From Nocardiopsis suaedae (GTDB taxonomy: Bacteria; Actinomycetota; Actinomycetes; Streptosporangiales; Streptosporangiaceae): DNA of 34,821 bases. Positions 8,010 to 17,925 of the stretch are shown here, piece by piece. Both the position numbers and the translations under genes were made by a program. Position 1 is the stretch's first letter. Every line of letters starts with the position of its first letter. Under the pieces are notes generated by a model. It saw only the letters and a list, made by a program, of their open reading frames with translations. It searched no databases and was not told the DNA's origin. Location: assembly GCF_027706745.1 (NCBI RefSeq), contig NZ_JAQFWP010000071.1, positions 1 through 34,821 of the forward strand, given 5' to 3'.

Positions 8010-8663
8010 TCACCCCTCCGTGCGGTCGCGGCCGCCGCGGGCGAGCGGGGCGCGCAGGTGGAAGCGGAGCGCCAGCAGCCGCAGCGCGATCGCTCCCAGC
8101 CCGGCCAGCGACGCGGTCCACCAGGAGTAAGCGCCCGCCACCGTCACCAGGGAGGTGGCCGACGCCCCGACCAGGGCCGGGACCAGGTAGATCTCGGAGT
8201 CGCGGCGCAGAACCGAGGGCGTGCGGGCGGTGAGCAGGTCGCGCAGCATGCCGCCGCCGACGGCCGTGGCCACCCCCATCAGCGCCGCCGGGACCGGCCC
8301 CAGGCCGTACTCCAGCGCCTTGACCGTCCCGGTGACGCAGTACAGGCCCAGCCCGATGGCGTCGGCGGCGTCCAGCGGGGCGCCCGCCAGCCGCGGCGGC
8401 GGGTGCCACAGGATGATCAGAGCGGCCGCCACCAGCGCGGTGGCCAGGTAGCGCAGGTCGTGGAAGGCCGCCGGGGGCACCGCGCCGATGAGCACGTCCC
8501 GCACGATCCCTCCGCCGAACGCCGTACAGCAGGCCAGCATCGCGATGCCGACGACGTCGAACCCGCGCCGGACCGCGGCCAGCGCCCCCGACACCGCGAA
8601 GGCGAACGCGCCGATCAGGTCCAGCGCGTCGAATGCGAAGCGCTGGGCGTCGGTGAGGTCCAT
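8010..8663 (-). CDS. trimeric intracellular cation (TRIC) channel family protein
   Basis: A 217-residue integral membrane protein of the UPF0126/YadS type. The two internal repeats each carry the family glycine motif: GGGIVRD (50-56) and GGGMLRD (136-142). Each repeat supplies about three helices, and a seventh lies near the C-terminus. Prokaryotic TRIC proteins form trimeric monovalent-cation channels. Start ATG 8663 has GGGAGG just upstream. It converges with the CBS-BON gene, leaving 21 bp between stops. Confidence 0.9.
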   Translation of the reverse strand: MDLTDAQRFAFDALDLIGAFAFAVSGALAAVRRGFDVVGIAMLACCTAFGGGIVRDVLIGAVPPAAFHDLRYLATALVAAALIILWHPPPRLAGAPLDAADAIGLGLYCVTGTVKALEYGLGPVPAALMGVATAVGGGMLRDLLTARTPSVLRRDSEIYLVPALVGASATSLVTVAGAYSWWTASLAGLGAIALRLLALRFHLRAPLARGGRDRTEG

Positions 8664-8702
8664 GCCTCCCGTATCCCCCCTCCTGCCGAAGGCCCCTGGG
8701 CC

Positions 8703-9650
8703 TCAACCGAAGCGCTCGGCGCCGCGTTCGCGCGCGCGGCGCGCCGCCCCCTTCAGCATCTCCACCATCTCGGGTACCGGACGCCACGGGCGCCTGCGGT
8801 GCACGACGTAGATCTCCCGCGCCAGGGCCCGCCTGCCGGCCCCGCCCGCTCCCCCTGACAACGGCCGCGCCGCCCACCCCTCCTTGGGGGCGGAGCCGAG
8901 GATGGTCCTGGGGATGAGCCCGACGCCCACACCCGCCCGGATCAGCGCCAGCATCACCTCGTAGTCGCGGGTCTCGTGCGCCACGGTGATCCGCACGCCC
9001 GCCTCCTGGGCGGCCGACTCCAGCGCGACCCGGTTGGAGATGCCGGGGGCGCCGCAGATCCACTCCTCCCCCGCCAGGTCCTCCAGCCGCGGGGTGCCGG
9101 GCTCTCCGGCGGGGTGGCCCTCGGGCACCACCAGCAGCAGCGGATCGACGAGGATGCGCTCGCGGTGCAGCCCGGCCGCGGCGGGGAGCGGCACGCCGGG
9201 GTAGCGGTGGGTGATGAGCAGGTCCAGGTCGCCGGAGGTGACCAGGCCGTACCCGTCGGGCGGTTCAACGTCCGACAGCGCGAGCCGCACGTCCGGGTGG
9301 GCGCGCCGGAACGCCGCCAGCGCGCTGGGAACCAGGGTCTTGCCCGCGCTGGCGAACGCGCCGAGGGCGAGCCGCCGGGGCGCCTCTCCGGCCGCCGCCC
9401 GGACCGCGGCCTCGGCGTCGCGCAGGTCGCCCATCACGCGCTCGCCGTAGGCCAGCAGCTCCCGCCCGGCCGCGGTCAGGCGCACACCGCCGCGCCCGCG
9501 CTCCAGCAGGGCGCAGCCCAGTTCCCGTTCGAGCTTGGTGAGCTGCTGGGAGACGGCCGGAGCGGAGAAGGACATGCGCTCGGCGGCGGCGCTGACGGAC
9601 CCGGCGTGGGCCACCTCGACCAGCACGCGCACCCGGTTGGCGTCGAGCAC
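8703..9650 (-). CDS. LysR family transcriptional regulator
   Basis: A 315-residue LysR regulator. The N-terminal helix-turn-helix runs from VLDANRVRVLVEVAHAGSVSAAA through AVSQQLTKLERELGCALLER. An effector-binding domain follows, with LALGAFASAGKTLVPSAL at its first strand. GTG 9650 was chosen because it precedes the usual LysR N-terminus and follows a GGGGAGGG purine run. It is divergent from a PLP-dependent dehydratase, and a large symmetrical AT-rich element lies between them, so it probably controls that gene. The coeffector is unknown. Confidence 0.9.
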   Translation of the reverse strand: MLDANRVRVLVEVAHAGSVSAAAERMSFSAPAVSQQLTKLERELGCALLERGRGGVRLTAAGRELLAYGERVMGDLRDAEAAVRAAAGEAPRRLALGAFASAGKTLVPSALAAFRRAHPDVRLALSDVEPPDGYGLVTSGDLDLLITHRYPGVPLPAAAGLHRERILVDPLLLVVPEGHPAGEPGTPRLEDLAGEEWICGAPGISNRVALESAAQEAGVRITVAHETRDYEVMLALIRAGVGVGLIPRTILGSAPKEGWAARPLSGGAGGAGRRALAREIYVVHRRRPWRPVPEMVEMLKGAARRARERGAERFG

Positions 9651-9793
9651 CGCGCCCTCCCCTCCCGGGGGCCGTCCCCGCCCCCCACGGCGCCTCCGCC
9701 GGGTCGGAGAATCCCCAGGTCGATCGTGCTCTGACCGGTGGTCGAGCGGCGCGGGCCGCATCCGCCCGGCGCGTGTCCGAGACCCGGTTCTTC

Positions 9794-9834
9794 TTAAAGT
9801 TCTGCTTAATCAATGTAAGCAGACACAACTTTAA
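9794..9834. promoter_or_regulatory. nested inverted repeats between lysR and dehydratase
   Basis: TTAAAGTT (9794-9801) pairs with AACTTTAA (9827-9834), and TCTGCTTA (9801-9808) pairs with TAAGCAGA (9816-9823), giving a 41-bp near-continuous dyad in an AT-rich island. It lies between divergent genes, as LysR operators do. AAGGAGG (9838-9844) follows. Confidence 0.6.
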
Positions 9835-9865
9835 CTTAAGGAGGCACGGGGGCAGAGTGGGAGGC

Positions 9866-10990
9866 ATGACACCGAGCACCGCCCTTCCCGCCCATCTGCC
9901 CACGTCGGCCGACGTCCGCGCCGCGGCCGAGCGCATCGCGCCCTACGCCCGCCGCACCCCGGTGCTGACCGCGCGGGTGGACGGGCGCCCGCTGACGCTG
10001 AAGCTGGAGCACCTGCAGCTGACCGGGGCGTTCAAGCTGCGCGGCGCGCTCAACGCGCTGCTGTCGGGCGGGAGGACCGCCCGCGTGGTGACCGCCTCGG
10101 GCGGCAACCACGGGCTGGGGGTGGCCACCGCCGCCCGGCTGCTGGGCATCGAGGCGGTGGTGTACGTCCCCGAGACGGTGCCCGAGGCCAAGGCCCGGCG
10201 GCTGGAGGCCTCCGGGGCCCAGCTGGTGCGCGTCGGCGAGCACTACGCGCTGGCGGCGCAGGCGGCGGTGGACCACGCCGAGCGCGAGGGCCTGCGCTAC
10301 CTGCACGCCTACGACGACCCGAACGTGGTGGCCGGACAGGGCACCATCGGCCGGGAGATCGCCCAGGACGCCCCCTGGTGCGACGCGGTGGCGGTGGCCG
10401 TCGGCGGGGGCGGGCTCGCCGCGGGCGTGCGGCTGGGGGCGGGCGCGCGCACGGTCGTCGCGGTGGAGCCGGAGGGGTGCCCGAGCATGCACGCGGCGGT
10501 GCGCGCCGGGGAGCCGGTCGACACGCCGGTGGACTCGGTGGCCTCCTCCGCGCTGGGCGCGGCCCGGCTGGGCGACGTGCCGTTCGAGGTGCTGCGGTCG
10601 AACCCGGTGGAGACGGCCCTGGTGGACGACGAGGAGATCATCGCGGCGCGGGACCGGCTGTGGGAGGAGTTCCGCATCGCCGCCGAACCCGCGGCGGCCG
10701 TGCCCTTCGCCGCCTGGCTGGCCGGGCGGGTGCCCGCCGAGCACCCGTGCCTGGTGGTGTGCGGCGCCAACGCCGACTGGCGTCCGGTCCGGCCTCCGGC
10801 AGGTCGCCGCCCGCCTCGGCGGCGGGCGCCCCGCTTCCGGCGGCCGCCGGCGCGGCCGTGCTCCGGGCGAGTTCGGCGCGCAGGGTGCGGACCTCCTCCA
10901 TCAGGTCCTCGACCTGGCTCTGGGTCGCGGTGGCGGTCTCCTGGGCGGTGTCCAGCTTCTCCACGAACCAGGAGGCCAGGGTGCCGGTGA
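9866..10990 (+). CDS. PLP-dependent serine/threonine dehydratase, 3' end abnormal
   Basis: A fold-type II PLP enzyme. The Schiff-base lysine is in GAFKLRG (K57), SGGNHG (78-83) binds the PLP phosphate side, and the glycine loop GGGGLAAG starts at 180. Such enzymes deaminate serine or threonine to 2-oxo acids, or act as related dehydratases or racemases. Homology should end near residue 304 (VVCGANAD, about 10777). Beyond that the frame reads antisense to the K+ channel gene until TGA at 10990. The start is ATG 9866, with alternative GTG 9857 lying 12 bases after AAGGAGG. Confidence 0.75.
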   Translation: MTPSTALPAHLPTSADVRAAAERIAPYARRTPVLTARVDGRPLTLKLEHLQLTGAFKLRGALNALLSGGRTARVVTASGGNHGLGVATAARLLGIEAVVYVPETVPEAKARRLEASGAQLVRVGEHYALAAQAAVDHAEREGLRYLHAYDDPNVVAGQGTIGREIAQDAPWCDAVAVAVGGGGLAAGVRLGAGARTVVAVEPEGCPSMHAAVRAGEPVDTPVDSVASSALGAARLGDVPFEVLRSNPVETALVDDEEIIAARDRLWEEFRIAAEPAAAVPFAAWLAGRVPAEHPCLVVCGANADWRPVRPPAGRRPPRRRAPRFRRPPARPCSGRVRRAGCGPPPSGPRPGSGSRWRSPGRCPASPRTRRPGCR

Positions 10991-11588
10991 CCACGCCCAG
11001 CAGGGCGATCCCGGCGGTGAACAGCACGATCGCCACGACCCGCCCCCACAGGGTCACCGGGTAGAAGTCGCCGTAGCCCACCGTGGTCACCGTGGTGGCG
11101 GCCCACCACAGGGCCTCGGGGAAGTCCGTGATCACCGCGCCGGGCGCACCGCGCTCGGCGTCGAGCACCGCCAGCGCGGCGCACACGATCAGCAGCACCG
11201 CCCCGGCCCCGGCGTACCAGGCCACGCTCCGGCGCAGCGTCACCATCCGGGCCCGCTTGTTGATGAACCCGAGCACCAGGATCACCTGCACCAGCCGGAG
11301 CGGGCGCAGCACCGGCAGCACGATGACCACCAGGTCGAACCAGTTGCGGCGGACGAACACGGCCTTGCGCGGCGCCAGGGTCAGGCGGGCCAGGTAGTCC
11401 GCGGCGAAGACGCCCCACACCGCCCAGATGGCGCCCTCGCACACCAGCCGCCAGGTGGCGGACAGTCCGGGGTCGATGATGGGCCACGCGTAGGCGGCGA
11501 AGAAGACGAGGGAGGCCGCCAAGAGCGGGGCGAAGGTGCGCCGCCGCCAGTTCTCCAGTCTGGTCTCGGTGGGGTGGGTGTCAGGCAT
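10638..11588 (-). CDS. voltage-gated-type potassium channel, 3' end abnormal
   Basis: An ion channel with a six-helix layout. Helices are near 19-39, 48-68, 83-93 and 122-142. There is an S4-like stretch with spaced Arg and Lys (about 92-120), a pore helix with filter TTVGYGD (168-174), and an inner helix (183-208). A cytoplasmic coiled coil follows (210-243). The natural end should be near residue 267 (about 10790). The rest of the frame is antisense to the dehydratase. ATG 11588 has GGAGCG upstream. TVGYGD indicates K+ selectivity. No ligand-binding domain is seen. Confidence 0.8.
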   Translation of the reverse strand: MPDTHPTETRLENWRRRTFAPLLAASLVFFAAYAWPIIDPGLSATWRLVCEGAIWAVWGVFAADYLARLTLAPRKAVFVRRNWFDLVVIVLPVLRPLRLVQVILVLGFINKRARMVTLRRSVAWYAGAGAVLLIVCAALAVLDAERGAPGAVITDFPEALWWAATTVTTVGYGDFYPVTLWGRVVAIVLFTAGIALLGVVTGTLASWFVEKLDTAQETATATQSQVEDLMEEVRTLRAELARSTAAPAAAGSGAPAAEAGGDLPEAGPDASRRWRRTPPGTGARRAPARPARRRRARPPRVRRRCGTPPTAGPAPR

Positions 11589-11690
11589 GCCCGTTCGCTC
11601 CGGTCGTCGTTCGGGTTCAAGGGGGCGGGGAAGCACCGCGCCCGGGGCCCGTGGCTACCCTTTGCGGGTCGCACCACTGGAAGGGGACGC

Positions 11691-12350
11691 ATGACCTACA
11701 GGGCGCTGCGCAGGATCGGCTCGGTCACGGGCCGCGCACTGTACCGTCCGGACATACGCGGCCTGGGGAACATCCCCGGGGACGGCCCGGTCATTCTCGC
11801 TTCCAATCACCTGTCGTTCTGCGACAGCGTCGTCATCCCCCTCGCGGTGCCCCGGACGGTCCGGTTCCTCGCCAAGGCCGAGTACTTCGACGCCCCTGGG
11901 CTCAAGGGGCGGGCCTCGCGCACGGTGTTCACCGCGCTCGGGGCGGTCCCTGTGCGGCGCGGCGGGGGACGGGAGGCCGTCGGCGCCTTGGACCTCGGGC
12001 TCTCGGTCCTCAAGGACGGCGGCGCCTTCGCGATCTATCCCGAGGGCACGCGCTCGCCCGATGGGCGACTGTACCGGGGGCGCACGGGCGTCGCACACCT
12101 GGCCCTGGCGTCGGGGGCGCCGGTGGTCCCGGTCGCGGTCCGGGGAACGGACCGGGTACAGCCCATCGACGCGAAGGTCCCCAGGATCGCCCCCATCGCC
12201 CTGCGCTTCGGCGAGCCGCTGGACTTCTCCTTCGGATACGGCCACCTGAAGACCGGCCGCGCGCGCAGGATCGTCACCGACGAGGTGATGGACGCGATCG
12301 CCGACCTGTCGGGCCAGGAGCGCGCGCGGGAGTACAACCCCAGGTCGTGA
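11691..12350 (+). CDS. 1-acyl-sn-glycerol-3-phosphate acyltransferase family (PlsC)
   Basis: A 219-residue lysophospholipid acyltransferase family member. NHLSFCD supplies the HX4D catalytic pair (H40, D45), and EGTRS (118-122) supplies the phosphate-binding motif. PVVPVAVRG near 155-163 matches the family's fourth block. It would acylate lysophosphatidic acid or a related acceptor at the membrane. Start ATG 11691 follows a modest AAGGGGAC site. A TACCCT hexamer at 11656-11661 may be the -10. Confidence 0.9.
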   Translation: MTYRALRRIGSVTGRALYRPDIRGLGNIPGDGPVILASNHLSFCDSVVIPLAVPRTVRFLAKAEYFDAPGLKGRASRTVFTALGAVPVRRGGGREAVGALDLGLSVLKDGGAFAIYPEGTRSPDGRLYRGRTGVAHLALASGAPVVPVAVRGTDRVQPIDAKVPRIAPIALRFGEPLDFSFGYGHLKTGRARRIVTDEVMDAIADLSGQERAREYNPRS

Positions 12351-12352
12351 GC

Positions 12353-12395
12353 GCCCCCGCGCCGCGACAGCGGATCGGCTCCGCAACGCGGGGGC
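12353..12395. terminator. hairpin between convergent genes
   Basis: GCCCCCGCG (12353-12361) pairs with CGCGGGGGC (12387-12395) over a 25-nt loop between the acyltransferase and rox stops. It is a possible bidirectional terminator. Confidence 0.45.
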
Positions 12396-12407
12396 GGGTG
12401 CGGCCCC

Positions 12408-13844
<1,437 letters not shown>

Positions 13845-13993
13845 TCATCCCCTTCAGTGCGCCGATGGCCGGGACCGGACGAGGCGTCGTCCGGCCGTGG
13901 CGCGCGTCCCTCCGCAGCCGTCTGCGCGCATCACCGACACGCCCGGTGACCTGGGCGGGTCCCGGCCTGGAGGGTCGATTGTGCGCCATCACG

Positions 13994-14013
13994 GGGGTCT
14001 TGCGGCAAGCCCC
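13994..14013 (-). promoter_or_regulatory. rifamycin-associated element-like inverted repeat
   Basis: The plus strand reads GGGGTCTTGCGGCAAGCCCC. CTTGC and GCAAG arms surround a GG centre, flanked by G and C runs, which resembles the roughly 19-bp RAE described upstream of rifamycin-inactivating genes. It lies 159 bp upstream of rox and seven bases downstream of a TATAGC hexamer on the rox strand (14026-14021), so it may sit at the transcription start. Confidence 0.75.
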
Positions 14014-14020
14014 GGGGGCT

Positions 14021-14026
14021 GCTATA
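14021..14026 (-). promoter_or_regulatory. candidate -10 (TATAGC) of rox
   Basis: TATAGC reads toward rox. If used, the mRNA leader would be about 180 nt and would begin within the RAE-like repeat. No -35 consensus is seen, and the expected -35 position falls in the hairpin at 14036-14055. Confidence 0.4.
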
Positions 14027-14035
14027 GATTGAGAC

Positions 14036-14078
14036 TGGCAGGGAGAGTCCTGCCACTGACCGTCCACAATGGACGGTC
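14036..14078. repeat. two adjacent hairpins upstream of the rox promoter
   Basis: TGGCAGG/CCTGCCA (14036-14042 with 14049-14055) and a perfect 9-bp stem GACCGTCCA/TGGACGGTC (14058-14066 with 14070-14078, loop CAA). They lie between the pepP terminator and the RAE-like element and could be operators or extra terminator structure. Confidence 0.5.
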
Positions 14079-14099
14079 CTTCTGCGGCCCGAACGCGAC

Positions 14100-14144
14100 G
14101 AGCCCGCCCCGCCGTCGCGTTCCACGCGTCGGCGGGGCGGGCTC
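14100..14144 (-). terminator. 15-bp terminator hairpin after aminopeptidase P
   Basis: Arms 14100-14114 and 14130-14144 are perfect reverse complements, and a smaller CGCG pairing lies inside the loop. It starts nine bases after the aminopeptidase stop and separates it from rox on the same strand. Confidence 0.8.
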
Positions 14145-14152
14145 CGGACCCC

Positions 14153-15652
14153 CTAGGACTTCGGCAGGTGCTCGGCCAGCCAGGCCTCGACCTCGTCGGA
14201 CCGGCGCGGAAGCCCGGCGGACATCACGCGGTTGCCGTCCTCGGTCACGACCACGTCGTCCTCGATCCGGACGCCGATGCCGCGCAGCTCCTCGGGCACC
14301 GTCAGGTCGTCGGGCTGGAAGTACAGGCCCGGCTCCACCGTGAGCACCATGCCCGGCTTCAGCTCGCCGTAGAGGTGCTCCTCGGTGCGCGAGCGGGCGC
14401 AGTCGTGCACGTCCAGTCCCAGCATGTGCCCGGTGCCGTGCAGCGTGTACCGGCGCTGCAGCCCCAGCTCCACCACGCGGTCCACCGGCCCCTCCAGCAG
14501 GCCCATCGCGATCAGGCCCTCGGCCAACGCGCGCTGCGCCGCGACGTGGTAGTCGCGGAAGGGGCGCCCCGGCGCGACCGCCGCGATCGACTCCTCCTGC
14601 GCCTTGTACACCAGGTCGTAGACACGCCGCTGGACGTCGGTGAAGGTGCCCGAGATCGGCAGGGTCCGCGTCACATCGGCGGTGTACAGCTCGTTCGTCT
14701 CCACACCGGCGTCGAGCAGCAGCAGCTCTCCGTCACGCACCGGCCCGTCGTTGCGCACCCAGTGCAGCGTGGTCGCGTTGGGGCCCGAGGCGGCAATGGT
14801 GCCGTAGCCGACGTCGTTGCCCTCCACACGCGCGCGCAGGAAGAACGTGCCCTCGATGTAGCGCTCGGAGGTCGCCTTGGCCTTGGGCAGCGCCGCCACG
14901 ACGTCCTCGAAGCCGCGCACCGTGGAGTCCACGGCCTTCTGGAGCTGCTCGACCTCCCACTCGTCCTTGACCAGGCGCAGGTCGTGCAGCGCGACGGCCA
15001 GCTCCTCGTCGCGCTCGGCGGCCTTCCCGGCGTCGCCGCGCAGGCCGTCGACGACCTTCTCCAGCGCGGCGTCGTGCCCGCGCACGACGCGGGTGGCGGC
15101 GCCGTCGGCGGCCTTCTCCAGGACGGCCGGCAGCTCGCGCACGTCGTGGGCGGCGATCCCCAGGCGGGCGGCGCCCTCGGCGAGGCTGTTGCGGCGGCCG
15201 CTCCACAGCTCGCCGTGGCCGTCCAGCCAGAACTCGCCGTTCTCGCGGTTGGAGCGGGGGCGCAGGTAGGCGGTGACGTCGTGGCCGCCGGGGTGCGGCT
15301 CGAACACCAGGCACCCGTCGTCGGACTGGTCGCCCGACAGGTACACGTAGTCGCAGGCCGCCCGGAAGGGGTACTCGGTGTCGTTCGAGCGGGTCTTGAG
15401 GCCCCCGGCCGGGATCACCAAGCGCTCGCCGGGGAAGCGCGCGCTCAGCGCGGCGCGGCGGCGTGCCGTGTGCTCGGCCTGCTCGATGGGGTCCACGCCG
15501 CGCATCTCGGTGTCGGCCCAGCCCGTGCGCATCCAGTCGGAGAGCTCAGCGGAGACCTTCTGCTCCTGGCCGTTCTTCCGTGCCCGGAACACGGGTGCCT
15601 CGGCGCCGCCGGGGTTGTGCGCCTTCCCCTGGGGGTGCTGCTGCTCGGTCAC
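14153..15652 (-). CDS. pepP: Xaa-Pro aminopeptidase P family protein
   Basis: A 499-residue cytosolic metalloaminopeptidase that releases N-terminal residues before proline. An N-terminal AMP-N domain spans about 40-200. The C-terminal pita-bread fold carries the five metal ligands: D314 (LLLLDAG), D326 (TADVTR), H409 (GTGHMLG), E440 (TVEPGL) and E464 (RIEDDV). GTG 15652 was chosen over ATG 15667 because GGAGG at 15665-15661 lies eight bases before it, and the protein then starts MTEQQ, as relatives do. The ATG has no good ribosome binding site. Confidence 0.9.
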   Translation of the reverse strand: MTEQQHPQGKAHNPGGAEAPVFRARKNGQEQKVSAELSDWMRTGWADTEMRGVDPIEQAEHTARRRAALSARFPGERLVIPAGGLKTRSNDTEYPFRAACDYVYLSGDQSDDGCLVFEPHPGGHDVTAYLRPRSNRENGEFWLDGHGELWSGRRNSLAEGAARLGIAAHDVRELPAVLEKAADGAATRVVRGHDAALEKVVDGLRGDAGKAAERDEELAVALHDLRLVKDEWEVEQLQKAVDSTVRGFEDVVAALPKAKATSERYIEGTFFLRARVEGNDVGYGTIAASGPNATTLHWVRNDGPVRDGELLLLDAGVETNELYTADVTRTLPISGTFTDVQRRVYDLVYKAQEESIAAVAPGRPFRDYHVAAQRALAEGLIAMGLLEGPVDRVVELGLQRRYTLHGTGHMLGLDVHDCARSRTEEHLYGELKPGMVLTVEPGLYFQPDDLTVPEELRGIGVRIEDDVVVTEDGNRVMSAGLPRRSDEVEAWLAEHLPKS

Positions 15653-15710
15653 GGCTGTGGCCTCCATCGCTCGCTCGCTGCTCGTACCGGCCGCTTGTGG
15701 CGGCGCTGGG

Positions 15711-16283
15711 TCAATCGTAGGACGCCCCACCGGCGCGCACCCCCGAATGCCCACCGGCCCCGGGGTCGGCGCAGCGCTCCCCGGGGGCGGCGAGGTCCTT
15801 GGCGAAGGCGAAGTAGATGCGGCGCCCTTCGGGGTCGGTCCCCTCCTCGGAGGAGAGCGTGTACCCGAGGCGCTCGTACATCGCCACGGCCTCGGGCTGC
15901 TCGGGGCCGGTGGTCAGGTGGGCGCGGAGGTACCCGCGGCGCGCGGCGGCCCCCTCCAGCGCCGCCATCGCGCGGCGGCCCAGGCCCTGGCGGCGGCGCG
16001 CGGCGTCGGTCCAGATGCGCTTGAACTCGGCGGTGCGGGCGTCCTTGCGCAGGAACGCGCCTCCGGCGACCGCGCGGCCGCCATCCTCCACGAGCACGAC
16101 GCCGCCGCCAGGGGCGGAGAAGGCGGCGTCGGGGGTGCCGGTGAGCTCGCGCTCGGCGGCCTGGTGCCCGTAGCGGGCGGTGTACTCCGCGGCCAGGCCG
16201 TCCAGCATGGGGGCCACCCCGGGGTCGCCCATGTCGGCCACCCGGACCGTGAGTCCCCCGGTCCGCCCTGCCACCGCACCCAT
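15711..16283 (-). CDS. GNAT family N-acetyltransferase
   Basis: A 190-residue GNAT protein. RRRQGLGRRAM near 96-106 is the acetyl-CoA pyrophosphate motif A (R/QxxGxG/A), after the beta-4 strand AEFKRIWTD. AVAMYERLGYTL near 132-143 is motif B. It transfers an acetyl group from acetyl-CoA to an unknown amine. The C-terminus past FAKDL is a glycine-rich tail. ATG 16283 follows GAGAGGAG. It lies 58 bp upstream of pepP on the same strand, so they may be cotranscribed. Confidence 0.85.
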   Translation of the reverse strand: MGAVAGRTGGLTVRVADMGDPGVAPMLDGLAAEYTARYGHQAAERELTGTPDAAFSAPGGGVVLVEDGGRAVAGGAFLRKDARTAEFKRIWTDAARRRQGLGRRAMAALEGAAARRGYLRAHLTTGPEQPEAVAMYERLGYTLSSEEGTDPEGRRIYFAFAKDLAAPGERCADPGAGGHSGVRAGGASYD

Positions 16284-16510
16284 CGGCGCGCTCCTCTCCC
16301 TGTTCCCCCCGTGTCGTGCCGCGCTCTCCTCCCGACCTCCCGCGCGCGGGAAGGCGGGAACCGGCCGGTTCCGGATCGGGGGCTCACCCGAACCCCGCCA
16401 CCAGGACCAGAACGCGCGCTTCCTATCGGATCATCCCTTTTTCGGCGAGGGGCGGCGCACACCGACAGGCCTCCCGCACCCCGGCTCCCCCGCGTTTCCC
16501 AGGCGCACCA

Positions 16511-16516
16511 TAGAGT
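16511..16516 (+). promoter_or_regulatory. -10 box (TAGAGT) for a leaderless mRNA
   Basis: TAGAGT ends seven bases before ATG 16524, with no Shine-Dalgarno. Confidence 0.55.
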
Positions 16517-16523
16517 GGTGTCC

Positions 16524-17624
16524 ATGCCTTTGATCGAGCGCACCCTCCTGGGACCCGGACCGAGCAACCCCTACCCCGAGGCCGTGCAGGGACTGTCGGC
16601 CCCGATCCTGGGCCACCTCGACCCGGAGTTCATCAAGGTCCTCGACCGCACCGGCGACCGCCTGCGCGCGCTGTGGGGCACCTCCAACCCGCTGACCCTG
16701 CCGCTGTCCGGCACCGGTTCGCTGGGCATGGAGGCGGCCTTCGCCAACACCGTGCGCCCCGGCGACACCGCGGTCATCGCGGTCAACGGCCTGTTCGGCC
16801 AGCGCATGTGCGAGGTCGCGCGCCGGTACGGCGCCACGGTGGTGCGCGCCGACCACGCCTGGGGCGAGCCGGTGGACGTCCAGCGCGTCCTGGACGCCCA
16901 CCCCTCGCCGGCCGTGGTCGCCGCCGTGCACGCCGAGACCTCCACCGGCGTGCTGAGCGACATCGGCGCGCTCGGCGCGGCGCTGCGCGCGCGCTCCGAC
17001 GACACGCTGCTGATCGCCGACTGCGTCACCTCCCTCGGCGGGACCGAGGTGGCGGTCGACGACTGGAAGGTGGACGCCGCCTACTCCGGGACGCAGAAGT
17101 GCCTGGGCGTGCCCCCCGGCCTGGCGCCGTTCACCTTCTCCGAGCGCGCGTGGGAGCGGCGGGTGGAGGATCCGCCCGTCTGGTACATCGACCTGGGCCT
17201 GCTGGGCGCCTACGTGCGCGGCGGCTCCGGCGGCGGCCGCGCCTACCACCACACCGCGCCGGTGGGCATGATCGCCGCGCTCGACCGGACCCTGGAGCGG
17301 ATCCAGGAGGAGGGCATGCAGGACGTCGCCGCCCGCCACCGCGCCGCGGGCGAGCTGCTGCAGAACGGCCTGCAGGAGATGGGCCTGGAGCTCTTCGCGG
17401 CCGAGGGGCACCGCCTGCCCCAGCTCACCTCGGTGAAGGTCCCCGAGGGGGTGGACTCGGTCAAGGTGCGTGAGCGCCTGCTCACCGAGTACGGCATCGA
17501 GATCGGCGCAGGCGTGGGCGAATTCGCCTCATCGGTGTGGCGGATCGGCCTGATGGGCCACAACGCGCGCCTGGACCGCGCCGAGCTCGTGCTGGCCGCG
17601 CTGCGCGCCGCGCTGAAGGCCTGA
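16524..17624 (+). CDS. alanine-glyoxylate / serine-pyruvate type aminotransferase
   Basis: A 366-residue class V aminotransferase. It opens with LLGPGPSNPYPEA, typical of the AGXT1 group. The PLP-binding aspartate is D166 (IADCVTSLGG), and the Schiff-base lysine is K192 in SGTQKCLGVPPG. It would move an amino group between alanine or serine and glyoxylate or pyruvate. The role in photorespiration-like C2 salvage or serine metabolism is not shown by neighbours. The leaderless start at ATG 16524 fits. Confidence 0.9.
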   Translation: MPLIERTLLGPGPSNPYPEAVQGLSAPILGHLDPEFIKVLDRTGDRLRALWGTSNPLTLPLSGTGSLGMEAAFANTVRPGDTAVIAVNGLFGQRMCEVARRYGATVVRADHAWGEPVDVQRVLDAHPSPAVVAAVHAETSTGVLSDIGALGAALRARSDDTLLIADCVTSLGGTEVAVDDWKVDAAYSGTQKCLGVPPGLAPFTFSERAWERRVEDPPVWYIDLGLLGAYVRGGSGGGRAYHHTAPVGMIAALDRTLERIQEEGMQDVAARHRAAGELLQNGLQEMGLELFAAEGHRLPQLTSVKVPEGVDSVKVRERLLTEYGIEIGAGVGEFASSVWRIGLMGHNARLDRAELVLAALRAALKA

Positions 17625-17697
17625 CCGCTCCCGGCTCCGCTTCAGCCGCCCCCGAGGGCGGCCGGACACGAGGGCGTCCCGCCGTCGGCGGGGCGCC

Positions 17698-17919
17698 TCA
17701 GTCGGCGTTGGGCCCGTAGGAGGCGTCGTGGTCCTGCGGGTCGGTGGGGTCCTGGGTGTTGCCGATGATGGCCGCGATCGGCGGCAGGACCATCGCGACG
17801 GCGCACATCGCCACCGCCCACCCCACCCCGAGCACGTAGTAGACGGGCAGGGAGCCGCCGAAGAGCACCAGGCAGGCGCCCATCAGCCAGGCGTACCGAC
17901 GCATGCGGCGCTTCACCAC
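17698..17919 (-). CDS. DUF3099 family small membrane protein
   Basis: A 73-residue protein with two transmembrane helices (about 9-27 and 31-52) and a short acidic, polar C-terminus. RRYAWLMGACLVLF and AMVLPPIAAIIGN match the actinobacterial DUF3099 pattern. Function unknown. Two GTG codons, 17919 and 17916, are in tandem. A TAGCCT hexamer (17928-17923) ends six bases before 17916, so the second may be the leaderless start. It follows the MpaB-like gene by six bases on the same strand. Confidence 0.75.
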   Translation of the reverse strand: MVKRRMRRYAWLMGACLVLFGGSLPVYYVLGVGWAVAMCAVAMVLPPIAAIIGNTQDPTDPQDHDASYGPNAD

Positions 17920-17925
17920 TCCAGG

